Origin: Metamycoplasma cloacale
Lineage (GTDB): Bacteria > Bacillota_I > Bacilli_A > Mycoplasmatales > Metamycoplasmataceae
Direction: 5' to 3'
Length of the DNA stretch: 64,000 bases
NCBI RefSeq assembly: GCF_900660735.1
Contig: NZ_LR215049.1
Location: 248,001 to 312,000, forward strand
Part shown: positions 31,650 through 41,196 of the stretch, one piece after another
How the letters are laid out: each line of letters opens with the position of its first letter
Position numbering within the stretch: position 1 is the stretch's first letter
The notes under the pieces: model-generated
Told to the model about the DNA's origin: nothing
Seen by the model: the letters and a program-made list of their open reading frames with translations, nothing else
Database searches by the model: none
Made by a program: the position numbers and the translations under genes

Positions 31650-32219
31650 CTATTTGCTTGTACTGCCTTTGATATGGCATTTACGGCATCTAGCTTCATA
31701 TTCTTGATAGTTTCCTAATACATTTTGTTGATCTGATTTAATTTTACGATAACTAGTTGATGCGGCATGTTGACATTGCACACATATTGCTTGTAATTTA
31801 GTAACACGTTCTGCAATTGCGAGTAATTGCGGAATACATCCAAAAGGTTTTCTTGTATAATCTTGATCTAACCCGGCAATGATTACTAAATAACCTCTGT
31901 TAGCTAAATCGTCAGCCACTTCAACTAATGTTTCATCAAAGAAATGTGCTTCATCAATGACAACTGCTTTGTATTGATCTTCTTTTAATAATTCATAAAT
32001 TTCTTTAATATTTTTTAAGCAATGAGTTTTTGATTTAATCCCAGCTCTACTTACGATTTCATTGTCAGAAAATCTTGTATCAAAACTTGGTTTAATTACT
32101 AATGGTTTTAATTTAGCATATTCAATGGTTCTTAATCTTCTTAATAATTCCTCACTTTTACCACTAAACATAGGCCCGGTGATAACTTCAATCATACCTT
32201 CGTTAAATATCTTATACAT
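31650..32219 (-). CDS. tdk: Thymidine kinase
   Basis: 189 residues, type II thymidine kinase. P-loop GPMFSGKSEELLRRL, Walker B VVIDEAHFFDE, lasso-region Tyr, and zinc ligands CVQC and CRKCH. Makes dTMP from thymidine, complementing deoA, cdd and the deoxynucleoside kinase at 52.8 kb. AAAAGGGGTG before the ATG is a strong SD. Confidence 0.96.
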   Translation of the reverse strand: MYKIFNEGMIEVITGPMFSGKSEELLRRLRTIEYAKLKPLVIKPSFDTRFSDNEIVSRAGIKSKTHCLKNIKEIYELLKEDQYKAVVIDEAHFFDETLVEVADDLANRGYLVIIAGLDQDYTRKPFGCIPQLLAIAERVTKLQAICVQCQHAASTSYRKIKSDQQNVLGNYQEYEARCRKCHIKGSTSK

Positions 32220-32269
32220 ATAACACCCCTTTTATTTTATAAGTGTTTTAAGTTTATCAAAAAATGAAA

Positions 32270-32292
32270 TAAAAAAATGGAGAATTCTCCAT
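32270..32292 (-). terminator. Terminator of tRNA-Trp
   Basis: ATGGAGAATTCTCCAT perfect palindrome (32277-32292), followed on minus by seven T. Confidence 0.85.
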
Positions 32293-32293
32293 A

Positions 32294-32368
32294 TGGCAGG
32301 GGTAGCAAGACTCGAACTCACAACACACAGGGTTGAAGCCTGTTGTTCTACCATTGAACTATACCCCT
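32294..32368 (-). tRNA. tRNA-Trp (anticodon UCA), reads UGA
   Basis: Acceptor AGGGGTA with TACCCCT, D arm GTTCAATGGTAGAAC, anticodon stem ACAGG/CCTGT with loop CTTCAAC (anticodon TCA), discriminator G, encoded CCA. This is the tRNA that decodes UGA as Trp under genetic code 4, agreeing with UGA codons in most genes of the window. Confidence 0.95.
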
Positions 32369-32402
32369 AGATACAAATATAATTTTAACAAAATATAAAA
32401 TA

Positions 32403-32422
32403 AAAGCAGAAATTTCTGCTTT
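32403..32422 (-). terminator. Terminator of the ACP gene
   Basis: Perfect 20-nt palindrome, AAAGCAGAAA then TTTCTGCTTT, followed on minus by TATTTTATATTTTG. Confidence 0.7.
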
Positions 32423-32639
32423 AAATTTTATTATTTAACAAAACGATAATGTCTTTGATATATTTGAAAGACATTAGTTCTTCATCACTGATTGTTATTT
32501 TTAATTTTTGTTCAACATCACTAATTAGAACAACTAAATCTAAACTATCAATGTTTAGTGATTTAATTTCTGTTTCTTCATTAAATGATTGTTTAGTTAA
32601 TTTTTTAATTTCTTTAAATACTAATTCCTTAATATCCAT
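32421..32639 (-). CDS. acpP: Acyl carrier protein-like protein
   Basis: 72 residues. DSLDLV holds the serine that carries 4'-phosphopantetheine; acidic helices II and III follow. Mycoplasmas of this group lack fatty acid synthesis, so the ACP probably serves as acyl donor or cofactor partner elsewhere. The gap to the upstream gene is only 9 nt. Confidence 0.9.
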   Translation of the reverse strand: MDIKELVFKEIKKLTKQSFNEETEIKSLNIDSLDLVVLISDVEQKLKITISDEELMSFKYIKDIIVLLNNKI

Positions 32640-32648
32640 AATTTAAAA

Positions 32649-33146
32649 TTATATATGATTGGTACTTAATTTATATGTTCTATATGCTTTTTTTGTTTCG
32701 TTTTCTCAGATGAATGAAATTTCTACATCATTTTGAGCAAAACGATTGATTGCATATTTAATAATTCCACCTTTGATAATTAACCTACTTACTATATCTT
32801 TTATAATAAATAACACCATATCATCATCTATTCACGGTTGACCATCTTTGAAATTTAAATGATAGTAGTATTCAGCGGATGTAATTTCAGGAAATACTTC
32901 TAATGAATTAATAATTTCTTTTTCTTTATTAATTACTTCCGATTCTTCGTTATTATTATCTTCTCTATCTTCATTTTCTTTATCTTCAGCATTTTCAATT
33001 TTGGGTACAATATTGATATTGTTATTTTCTATATTTGGGTTGTTTTTCTTTTTGACCATAATAACTGTTGTTAATGCGATAGAACTTGCAATTAAAACAC
33101 CTGATAATGTAGAAAAAATAATGATTTTCTTTGATTTTAACGTCAT
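32649..33146 (-). CDS. Hypothetical membrane-anchored protein
   Basis: 165 residues. One transmembrane helix at residues 8-32 (IIIFSTLSGVLIASSIALTT), an acidic Asn/Glu linker (residues 35-75), then a small domain ending with FIWENETKKAYRTYKLS. No lipobox. The ATG is directly after the stop of the upstream gene (TAG-ATG), so it is coupled to it. Third gene of the first of two unknown cassettes. Function not recognised. Confidence 0.7.
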
Positions 33147-34274
33147 CTATTCTCCTCCTTTCTTTGCTAATTCTTCTAACGAATTTACCTCTTTAATAAT
33201 TTTTGTTATGTTGCGATATTTAATAATCGACCAATTGGTTTTAGTAAAGAAAGTGGGTTTTTGTAATATATTCAATCTAACTAATCCTGTATATAAATCT
33301 AGATAAGGTTTATTAAAAAATTGTTGATAAATTAGAATAAATTCTTTTTTATGATTTCCAAATGATAAACTGACTTTATGATTGAAATTACCTGAAAAAG
33401 TAGGCGGAATAACAATACCTAATTTAGATTTTTCATTTAAAACATCAATAACGATTTGGTTGTTATATTTATCGTAATATGATCAACAATTTAAATCAAT
33501 TGTTTTACGTTGACTTGTGAAATTAAAAAATCCATTTATTTTATTTTCAAGTATATTAGGAAATTCAATAGCTTTAATTTGTCAATCAATGTAATCGGTT
33601 TGTCTGATGTTGTGAATTTGCGTATCTAGTTTATCTCATTTACTAAAAATATCAATTTCATATAATTGTTTAAATCATTCAGCTAATGATAATTTATACG
33701 GACGAAAATTAAAATATAACCGATTGATATCTGAATTTTGTCTTAAACTTGTATCAATATTTTCTAGATTTTTAAACGCAATTCTAATATCTTTAATAAA
33801 AGATATTATTGCTCCTTCTTGATTTAAACGTATTATTTTATCTTCAAATTGCTTGTCAAGATAATAGCTTAAACTGTATAATTGAATTAATTTATTGTTA
33901 GATTCAACAATAATCTCTACATTGATATTTTCTAGATCTTTAAATGAAAAATCACTAAAACCTTTCATTTGTTTTACAATACACTCAATTGAATAACAAT
34001 TGTCTTGCTTATTCAATCTTGCGTTTTGTAAAATCATTTTGTTATTTAAGGTTAAAACTATGTAGGTATTATTGATAAATTCAGTATCGTTTTTATAACT
34101 GAAATCAATAATAAATTCATCGCTTTTAATAAGTCTTTCAATATTTAAATTAAATTCTTCACTTGTGTTTGCAAAAATGTTATTGTTAACTCTTTTTTCT
34201 ATCTTGTATGATAGTTGTTCATGTTGAATAACAGGTTTTTTAGTTTCAATTTCAATGATATTATTTATGAGCAT
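33147..34274 (-). CDS. Hypothetical protein, beta-rich, paralogue of 38744-39832
   Basis: 375 residues, no signal peptide or membrane helix. Strand-rich pattern throughout. The last 100 residues (LGIVIPPTFSGNFNHKVSL ... TNWSIIKY) align by eye with the tail of the protein at 38744-39832 (AFIESDFIGTATFEIKGKI ... DRWITYS), with matching spacing. Its ATG overlaps the end of a small HTH-like gene by 14 nt; its stop abuts the next ATG. Function unknown. Confidence 0.7.
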
Positions 34275-34569
34275 GTAGATATTTTAAAAATAGGTTAACA
34301 ACTAAATGAAGTAATTTGTAATACGTCGTTTTTGATCAATAATTGAGATATCAATATGAATCTTTATTATTGAAGATAAAATTTTCTAAAAATACCTTTT
34401 GTTCGTCTTTGGTTAAAGAATTTATAAAGATTTCAAGATAGTCCTTTGATTTATCTATTTTGTTTAAATTCTCTATTTTGTAAAACTTACAGAAGTTTAA
34501 AATAAACTTGCGTTTCTCATTTAAGTTCATATTGAAAACATATTTTGCTTGTTCCATTGTATATTCCAT
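34261..34569 (-). CDS. Small HTH-like protein (ArpU/sigma region 4-like)
   Basis: 102 residues. C-terminal SYWYLNYWSKTTYYKLLHLV resembles the SkxTYYr-x-x DNA-recognition helix of ArpU-type phage regulators and sigma-like factors, and matches the tail of the protein at 40052-40399. AAGGAG precedes the ATG. First gene of a three-gene cassette. Could be a transcription factor for that cassette; similar to proteins annotated MG284/MPN403 family, by recollection only. Confidence 0.6.
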
Positions 34570-34690
34570 TTTTCTCCTTTAACTCAAATTTAAAAACAAA
34601 ATTAAGAAAAATGAAACTAATTGACACAAATAAAAATTTATATTTATTTATAAATATATAATTATTGTAGTTTCTTTAAAAGAGGTAAAA

Positions 34691-35398
34691 ATGGAAGAAC
34701 TAGAAACATTAAAAATTCAAAAAGCAATTAGTATTTCGGGTTATTGTTCTCGTCGTGAAGCAGAAGAATTAATTTTAAAAAAACAAGTATTAGTGAATAA
34801 TGAAATTGCTAAAATTGGTCAAAGAGTATCAATTAAAGATGTTATTGTTGTAAATGGAAAAACAATTAATTTTTTAAAACAACCTGATTTATATATTTTA
34901 TTTAATAAACCAAGAGGTTTAATTTGTACTAATAACGATCCAGAAAATAGAAAAACTATTTTTGAGTATTTAAATTTAAATCAATATTGTTATTCTGTTG
35001 GAAGACTTGATTTCAATACAACGGGAGTGATTATTATTACAAACGATGGTGGATTAGCGAATAAATTAGCTCATCCTTCTAGTGAAATTACACGTTCATA
35101 TCTAGTTTCGCTTGATCGTTCTTTATCAACACAAGAAATAAAGTTTTTAAACAGTAATCGTGTTATTTTAGAAAATAAACCTTCAAAACAAAATGTTAGT
35201 TATGTCAAGGATAATGATTATATAATTTCTTTAAATGAAGGACGTAATCACCACGTTAAGAAAATCTTTAATTTAGTGCAAACGAATGTATTAAAATTAC
35301 ATCGTTTTGCATACGGACCATTAACTGATCATAATTTAAAAATTGGTAAATTCCGTAATTTAACTAAAGATGAAATTAAATTGTTAAAAAGTTTATAA
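34691..35398 (+). CDS. rluB: 23S rRNA pseudouridine synthase (RluB/RsuA family)
   Basis: 235 residues. N-terminal S4 RNA-binding domain (IQKAISISGYCSRREAEELI), catalytic segment YSVGRLDFNTTGVIIITNDG with the nucleophilic Asp in GRLD, and RNHHVKKIF near the end. RsuA, RluB and RluE cannot be told apart securely here; the presence of 23S-type SCSRREAE favours RluB. AGAGG before ATG. Confidence 0.88.
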   Translation: MEELETLKIQKAISISGYCSRREAEELILKKQVLVNNEIAKIGQRVSIKDVIVVNGKTINFLKQPDLYILFNKPRGLICTNNDPENRKTIFEYLNLNQYCYSVGRLDFNTTGVIIITNDGGLANKLAHPSSEITRSYLVSLDRSLSTQEIKFLNSNRVILENKPSKQNVSYVKDNDYIISLNEGRNHHVKKIFNLVQTNVLKLHRFAYGPLTDHNLKIGKFRNLTKDEIKLLKSL

Positions 35399-35403
35399 AA
35401 AAT

Positions 35404-35435
35404 AACTCAGAATCTCAATGGATTTTGAGTTTTGA
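35404..35435 (+). terminator. Terminator of rluB
   Basis: AACTCA-G-AATC pairs with GATT-T-TGAGTT (6 plus 4 pairs with one mismatch), followed by T-rich sequence. Confidence 0.65.
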
Positions 35436-35439
35436 TTTA

Positions 35440-35477
35440 CAAAAATAAAAAACAAAAATAAAAAACAAAAATAAAAA
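35440..35477. repeat. Three copies of a 13-nt A-rich unit
   Basis: CAAAAATAAAAAA repeated in direct tandem between two convergent terminators. Simple-sequence tract that could vary in copy number. Confidence 0.7.
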
Positions 35478-35503
35478 TCAAGCAAGTATTTTTGTTTGAT
35501 TTT
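35474..35503 (-). terminator. Terminator of the transketolase-like gene
   Basis: AAAATCAA with TTGATTTT and inner CAA with TTG; on minus followed by T-rich sequence. Confidence 0.65.
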
Positions 35504-36994
35504 TTATTCGTTTGTATTAATTATATTATCTTTGTTTTCAATAACGATTGCAGTTAGTTGATTATGATTAAAATGATTTTCAAATGAGGTTTTAACTTCT
35601 AATTCATCAAGTGGTTTAAAGATATTGATATTGTTGATTGATCTTAAACTATTTATGTTGTTTCTAGGTTTAATATCAATGTTTTCTTCGGGTTTAACAA
35701 TTAAATATAGGTTAGATAAATTCATAACTTCTGCGTTTTGCATTGAAAGTTTTAGATATTCAATTGCGTTTAATGAAGAAGCAATAATTGGACGTAGGTT
35801 TGAATGTAAAGCTATTCCGTTTGCTATAAAACCTTTCGATAATTCACGTGCACCAAGAATTAAATTATTACCACTTTTGTTGTTATGACTATATATTCCA
35901 CCTCAAGCTTTAATGTTAGTGTTTGAAGATGATTCTGAATTTAGTAAAACAATATTTTTAAAACCTTCTGTTAAATGAGTGATAATCTCTTCACTATATT
36001 TAATTGTTGGTTTGTTTTCGTCTAATATCAATGAATTTAGATTTATTTTAACTTGATCTTCTAAGAAATATTTTAATTTTTCACTTTGGTTTCAACGATT
36101 GATTTTATTTGCTTTTTTATTGATTTTATGAATATATTTTTCTCTAATTTCATCATCTACATCAAAGTTGTCAGCTTTTTTAAATGTTGAATTATCTTTA
36201 AATGAACTTAGTTCATCTTTGCTTGGAGCATAGTTATCACTTGAAATTGCTCCTTCTTTTGGTGTACCTTCAGCCGCTAATGTTTTAACTTCAATAAATG
36301 TCGGTTTATTACTACGTTTAGCTTTTGAAATAGTTTTTACTATTGCAGAAACTTTGTTTTCACAAACAATGTATTTAAAACCAATTGCTTTAAATTTAAG
36401 TTTAATATTTTCTTTAACAATTGAAGATGTATATGTTTGAGATTGAACACCGTTTGAATCATATAAAATAATTAACTTATTTAATTGATGAGTTCCGGCA
36501 AAAGACAATGCTTCAAGAGCAATTCCATCTTGCAAATCAGCATCAGAACATAATGCATAAGTATAATGATTGATTTCTTTAAAACTGCTTGATAGATAAC
36601 TTTCTGCTCATGCAAGACCAACGGCAATTGCTAAACCTTGACCGGCATTAGTTGCAGTTGCATCTAATAGATGCTCGCGGTTTAAAATTGGATATTGTAA
36701 ATCTTTGTATTTATCTAATTGTTTTAAATCTTCTATATTTAGTAGATCTAACATTCTTAATTGCGCATAAAAGGTGATTAATTCGCTTTGATTGCATAAA
36801 ACAAAACGGTCACGATTTACTCAATTTAGATCGTTGATATTGAAATTAAAGTGATAGTAAAACAATGAATGCATAATTTTAGCACAACTATATGAAGAAC
36901 CAAAATTGCCGAAATTAATTCGGTTAATTACAGCTCCTGCATTCATTTTTAAAGTATCACATACTTTGATATCGAATTTATAGTTTGTCTTCAT
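35504..36994 (-). CDS. Transketolase-like protein, truncated and divergent
   Basis: 496 residues against about 650-670 for transketolase. The TPP domain is recognisable (WVNRDRFVLCNQSE; ALSFAGTHQLNKLIILYDSN), as is the Pyr domain (LGARELSKGFIANGIALHS, keeping the REx Glu). But the catalytic HPGH is NFGNFG, and the TPP-metal GDG is SDADLQDG. The whole C-terminal TK domain is missing. Probably inactive in the pentose pathway, or a regulatory paralogue. Start overlaps the Asp23-like gene by 17 nt. Confidence 0.75.
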
Positions 36995-37310
36995 TTTCTA
37001 ATCCGTGAAATACTAAATTAATATTTGTTGGTTTATTGTTAATTAATGAAAAAACTTTTTGCTCAATTAAGAAAATTAACTCTTTAGTGCTTAGACAAAA
37101 ATTCATTAATTTTTTAATTTTTAAATCAATTGAAATAGTTAAATTAGATAAATTTTTATTAACAACAATTTCCGGTTCTTTCATTAATAGAATATTTTCA
37201 TTTGTATTAATAACATCTTTAATTGCTTCCAAAATAACTTCTTTTTCTACGTAGTAGCAAAAGTTCATTTTGGTATTAACTTTAATAATGTCACTTTCTT
37301 TATTTAACAT
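36978..37310 (-). CDS. Asp23/Gls24-like small protein
   Basis: 110 residues. The pattern NLTISIDLKIKKLMNFCLST then LIEQKVFSLINNKPTNINLV is like the Asp23/Gls24 (DUF322) fold, beta-strand then helix with a VNV-like end. Asp23 family genes lie next to efp in many Firmicutes, and this one starts 2 nt after efp. Assignment rests on pattern and position. Confidence 0.5.
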   Translation of the reverse strand: MLNKESDIIKVNTKMNFCYYVEKEVILEAIKDVINTNENILLMKEPEIVVNKNLSNLTISIDLKIKKLMNFCLSTKELIFLIEQKVFSLINNKPTNINLVFHGLENEDKL

Positions 37311-37312
37311 TT

Positions 37313-37870
37313 TTATGCTCTTCCTACGTATTTACCAGTTTCTGTAGAAATTAAAATCTCCTCACCTTCTTTAATGAATAAAGGCGTTTCAACTTCATAA
37401 CCTGTTTCTACAATAACTTTCTTTTGAGCAGCTTTTGCTGTATTGCCACTTACTGCATCTGGTGATTCAATAACTTTTAATGCAATATTTACTGGCAATT
37501 CAATATCTAGTACTTCTGATTCAAATTTTCTAACAACAACTTTTTGACCTTCTTTTAAGAAATTCATTTCTCATTTTAAAACTTCAACTGAAATTTCAAT
37601 TTGTTCAAATGTTTCTTGGTCCATGAAAATTAGAGATTCACCTGCATTGTATAAGTAATCCATGGCAACTTTGTCAATCATGGCTTTTTCTACTTTATCT
37701 CCACCAGTGAATGATTGAATGGTTGTTGTACCTGATCTTAAATCTTTTGCTTTAACTTTAACGTTAGCTTGACCACGTCCTTGTTTTGAATGTTGTGCTT
37801 CAAGTACAACATAAATATTTCCATCAATTTGAAAAGTAATTCCTGCTTTTAAATCATTTACGTTAATCAT
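37313..37870 (-). CDS. efp: Elongation factor P
   Basis: 185 residues, full length with three OB-like domains. Relieves ribosome stalling at polyproline. N-terminus MINVNDLKAGITFQIDG aligns without gaps to B. subtilis EF-P; the modified Lys32 of that protein is Arg32 here (HSKQGRGQA). AAGGAG precedes the ATG. Confidence 0.96.
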
Positions 37871-37952
37871 AATGTTCTCCTTAATTAATATATTTATTAA
37901 AATATGTTTATATTTTATATGATTAATTATTTTTTAATCTAAAATTATTCAT

Positions 37953-38723
37953 ATGAATAAAATTAATGATTATATAAATAAAGAACTAAATAAAAAAGAG
38001 ATCAAAATATATAGTATTTTAATTAAAAAAATCACTAATTGATTGCAACAAAAAGTGAAATCAGCTAACGCAAAAGGTTTAAGTTTAGGAATTAGCGGTG
38101 GTATTGACAGTGCTACTTTAGCTAAAATTGCTTTACTTGCTTTTCCAAATAATTGCAATTTCTATTACTTTAAAACCAAAGATGATATTCAAACAGAAAA
38201 AGATATAGAAGCGTTAAAAAAATCTTTAAATGTAGATATAAAAACAATTGATTTAAGCGATATATTTAATAACTTGAAAAACCAACTTGATATCAAAAAT
38301 CTAGCAAGTTTATCAAATCTAAAATCAAGATTATTTATGTCGTCAATATACGCCTTAAGCCAAGATAAAAATCATTTAGTATTAGGAACTGATAATTATA
38401 ATGAATACTACTTAGGTTATTTCACTAAATATGGTGATGGTGGTTGTGATTTACTACCTTTTGCTAATATCAAAAAATCAGATATCTACATTTTAGCTAA
38501 AATGTTAGATATTCCAAATTCAATTCTAACCAAAAGCCCTTCTGCTAATTTATGTATTGAAAGCAATGATGAAGAAGAATTAGGTTTTAGTTATTTAGAA
38601 TTTGAAAAATATTTAATTAATAAAAATAATGTCTCAAAGGAAATTGCTAATAGAATTGAGCATTTACATAAAATCAGTGAGCATAAAAGAAATTTAATTC
38701 CAAAAGGGCCAAAATTAAAATAG
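37953..38723 (+). CDS. nadE: NH3-dependent NAD+ synthetase
   Basis: 256 residues. PP-loop LGISGGIDSATLAKIA, then LVLGTDNYNEYYLGYFTKYG and ADLLPFANIKKSD-like segment, all typical. Uses ammonia (no glutaminase domain). Extra N-terminal start ATG at 37953 has TAAAAT 11 nt upstream, so a near-leaderless message. Confidence 0.94.
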
Positions 38724-38741
38724 TCAATCGACTATTTTTTT
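38719..38741 (+). terminator. Terminator of nadE
   Basis: AATAGTC with GACTATT around AATC; the stem includes the nadE stop TAG; seven T follow. Confidence 0.85.
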
Positions 38742-38743
38742 AA

Positions 38744-39832
38744 TTATGAATATGTAATTCAGCGATCTTTAAATTGTTCATTTAGTATTGATAATTCAAT
38801 ATTTTTTGTGTTAATTAATAATTTAATGACACCTGATTCTTTATTATAAAATTTTTGTTTAATTTCTTTACTTCCAGTTAATTTTATATCTCTATTTTTT
38901 CAAATCTTACCCTTAATTTCAAAAGTAGCTGTACCAATGAAATCACTTTCGATAAAAGCGCCATTATTTGCATTTTTTCTATATTCAAATCCAACACCTT
39001 TGTTTCAAGTATAGCCATCAACTGTACTGTATTTAAATATTTGATGATTATTCTTTCTATCAATGTTTTCTTCCTTTACTAGTGAGAATAAATTGCTATT
39101 TAATTTCAATAATAATTCAGGTTGAAACATCATTTCTGGTTCATACATAATTGGTTGTGCTTCATTGTTTTTATAAACACAAGTTTTGATTTCCATAATA
39201 TCGTTTCAATCGTATTTAAAAGCACGTTCTGTATTTACTTTAATATCAGTGATATAACTTGTTTTTTGAATTAAGTCTTTCTTTTGAATAGAAAATCTTG
39301 AGTCATCAACAATTTTAATTTTTAAATGTTTGATGAATTCTAATTTAATATTATTATTTACGACATCGTAATTAGATCTGAAATTATTATTCAAATTTCA
39401 ATCAACTTCAATGCCGAATTTAATATTATGATATTGTCTAGCTGCAAATACGTTTCGTAATGAAATATGTTTAATTTTTGTTACATCTAAAATATCATCA
39501 TATCCATCATTGATAAAAAAGCGATAATAATTGTTATTTATTTCCCTTTTTCTCATTGAAGTGATATCGATCTTTTTGTCATCAATTTTTAGATGCATAT
39601 GATTGACGTTATTTGAATAAATCTCCTTTGGAATTTCTATATACATTGAATCATTGCTACTATTAAGTGAGCGTTCAACTTCAATAAAAATTGGGCGGTT
39701 ATTTAAAACGGAATTATTTGCAACATATGCTGGTTTTAACAATGGTTTATAACTATATGGTTTGACGTTAATAGAAAATGTATTACCAATTGTAACGTCA
39801 TTTTTTACAGCAGTTACTTCTGGGATATTCAT
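38744..39832 (-). CDS. Hypothetical protein, beta-rich, paralogue of 33147-34274
   Basis: 362 residues with no signal peptide, no membrane helix and no enzyme motif. Alternating hydrophobic strands throughout (FIEVERSLNSSNDSMYIEI). The tail matches that of the 33147-34274 protein in spacing and ends in WITY, as the other has WSIIKY. Follows a tiny ORF by 0 nt (TAA-ATG) and an HTH-like gene, the same order as in the other cassette. Function unknown. Confidence 0.7.
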
Positions 39833-39940
39833 TTATAAACTCTTTTGTGTTTCTTGTAGTAAAGAAATTAGTTTTTGATACATTCATTTTTTAAAATGAC
39901 ACATGAATATTTGACGTTTGCATAATTCAGCTTTAGTCAT
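39833..39940 (-). CDS. Very small ORF, possibly real
   Basis: 35 residues, MTKAELCKRQIFMCHFKKWM... with one UGA-Trp. Its SD (AAGGAAAG) is good and its stop directly abuts the ATG at 39832, so it may exist to couple translation of the next gene. Cationic, possibly amphipathic. No homologue recognised. Confidence 0.45.
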
Positions 39941-39953
39941 GTTTCTTTCCTTC

Positions 39954-39971
39954 TGTCTCATATACGAGACA
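39954..39971 (-). promoter_or_regulatory. Hairpin just upstream of an SD
   Basis: TGTCTC and GAGACA around ATATAC, 4 nt before the AAGGAAAG of the small ORF on minus, and not followed by a T run. Could be an operator or an RNA element controlling the cassette. Confidence 0.4.
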
Positions 39972-40051
39972 ATTTCATTTTAATAATTCTGATACAAAAT
40001 TTATAGTTAATAGAACTCAATTAAATTTTTATTTATTAATAAATAACCCTT

Positions 40052-40399
40052 TTAGAAAGTTTTATTTAAATGCAACATTCAGATTAAAAACATTATTAAT
40101 TTATGTAATTTACGGTAATAAGTTGATTTAGAAAAGAAACTTCTATATCAATATTTATTTTCAGTTTCCTTTAATAATGTATTACGGAAGATCAAAAGAT
40201 AATCTTGATCTAAATTTTGAATAACAGTTTTTGAAAATAAAGCAAATCATTTGTCATGCATATCTTTAAATTTCAAAATCGCACATTCTTTAGAAAATAG
40301 TCCTTTAAAATCTATTCATTTATCGATTTTTGAATGTTCAAAATTAATCTTTTTTAATATTTCGAAATAAGCTAGAATTAATCATAATTTGTATTTCAT
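40052..40399 (-). CDS. Small HTH-like protein (ArpU/sigma region 4-like), paralogue of 34261-34569
   Basis: 115 residues read through five UGA-Trp codons, which is why it is easily missed. C-terminal NKYWYRSFFSKSTYYRKLHK parallels SYWYLNYWSKTTYYKLLHLV of the other cassette. AAAGGA precedes the ATG. A putative DNA-binding regulator at the head of the second cassette. Confidence 0.6.
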
Positions 40400-40506
40400 A
40401 TTGTCCTTTTTCAAACACAATCACAACCTTATTCTATACCAAAAAAATATCTATATTTAAGTTATTTTCCATTAATTTATACTTTTACAAAAATGATAAA
40501 AAAAAT

Positions 40507-40526
40507 AAAAACGTAGAAACGTTTTT
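40507..40526 (-). terminator. Terminator of ppa
   Basis: AAAAACGT with ACGTTTTT around AGAA, T run on minus. Confidence 0.8.
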
Positions 40527-40546
40527 AAAAAAATTATGATGGAATT

Positions 40547-41095
40547 TTAAAGATATTTTTCTGGGTGTTTCTTTTTCATTTCCGCTAAAAAATCTTCTTT
40601 ATCCATTGAACCATATTTTTGCATTAATTCAACACATTCGTTGTATTCAGCTTCTGCTCATTCAACATCTTCAAAACCTAAAACTTGAGTTACATTTTCA
40701 CCTTTAAATGCTTTATATGTTGAGAAGAAGTTTTTCACGGAAACTAATCACATTTGATCTAAATCTTTTAGAGATTTAATATGATCTAGACGATAATCAT
40801 CGGCATGAACAGCGATTAATTTAGTATCAGTTTCTCCTGAATCAATCATTTTCATTGCACCAATTACTCTTGCATCCAATGAAGTTCCAGGCATAAATGT
40901 TTCACTTGAATATACCAAAACATCCAATTCATCTCCGTCTCAGTCAAGAGCTTCTGCTAGATATCCATAGTTAGCTGGATATTTAAAATCACCTCTTAAA
41001 ATTCTATCTACTTTGATTTTGCCTGATTTACGATCATATTCATATTTAATGTTTGAATTTTTACTAATTTCAATATTTACTTCGATTTTTTTCAT
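40547..41095 (-). CDS. ppa: Inorganic pyrophosphatase (family I)
   Basis: 182 residues. Active-site segment [15 protein letters not shown] (D-x-D-x-x-D-V) binds metal; also [17 protein letters not shown] and [12 protein letters not shown]. Hydrolyses pyrophosphate to pull biosynthetic reactions. Two UGA-Trp codons are internal. Confidence 0.96.
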
Positions 41096-41196
41096 ATCTA
41101 GAATTTTACTATTTTTCCTTGGTTTTTCTCATATTTTTCCTATCTTTAATAAACCTAAAAATAAAGTAAATATTATTGAGTTATAAGGAGAGAAAA

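Noticed and set aside
35440-35477. CRISPR-like array
   Set aside because: Only three 13-nt simple repeats with no spacers; no cas genes anywhere in the window.
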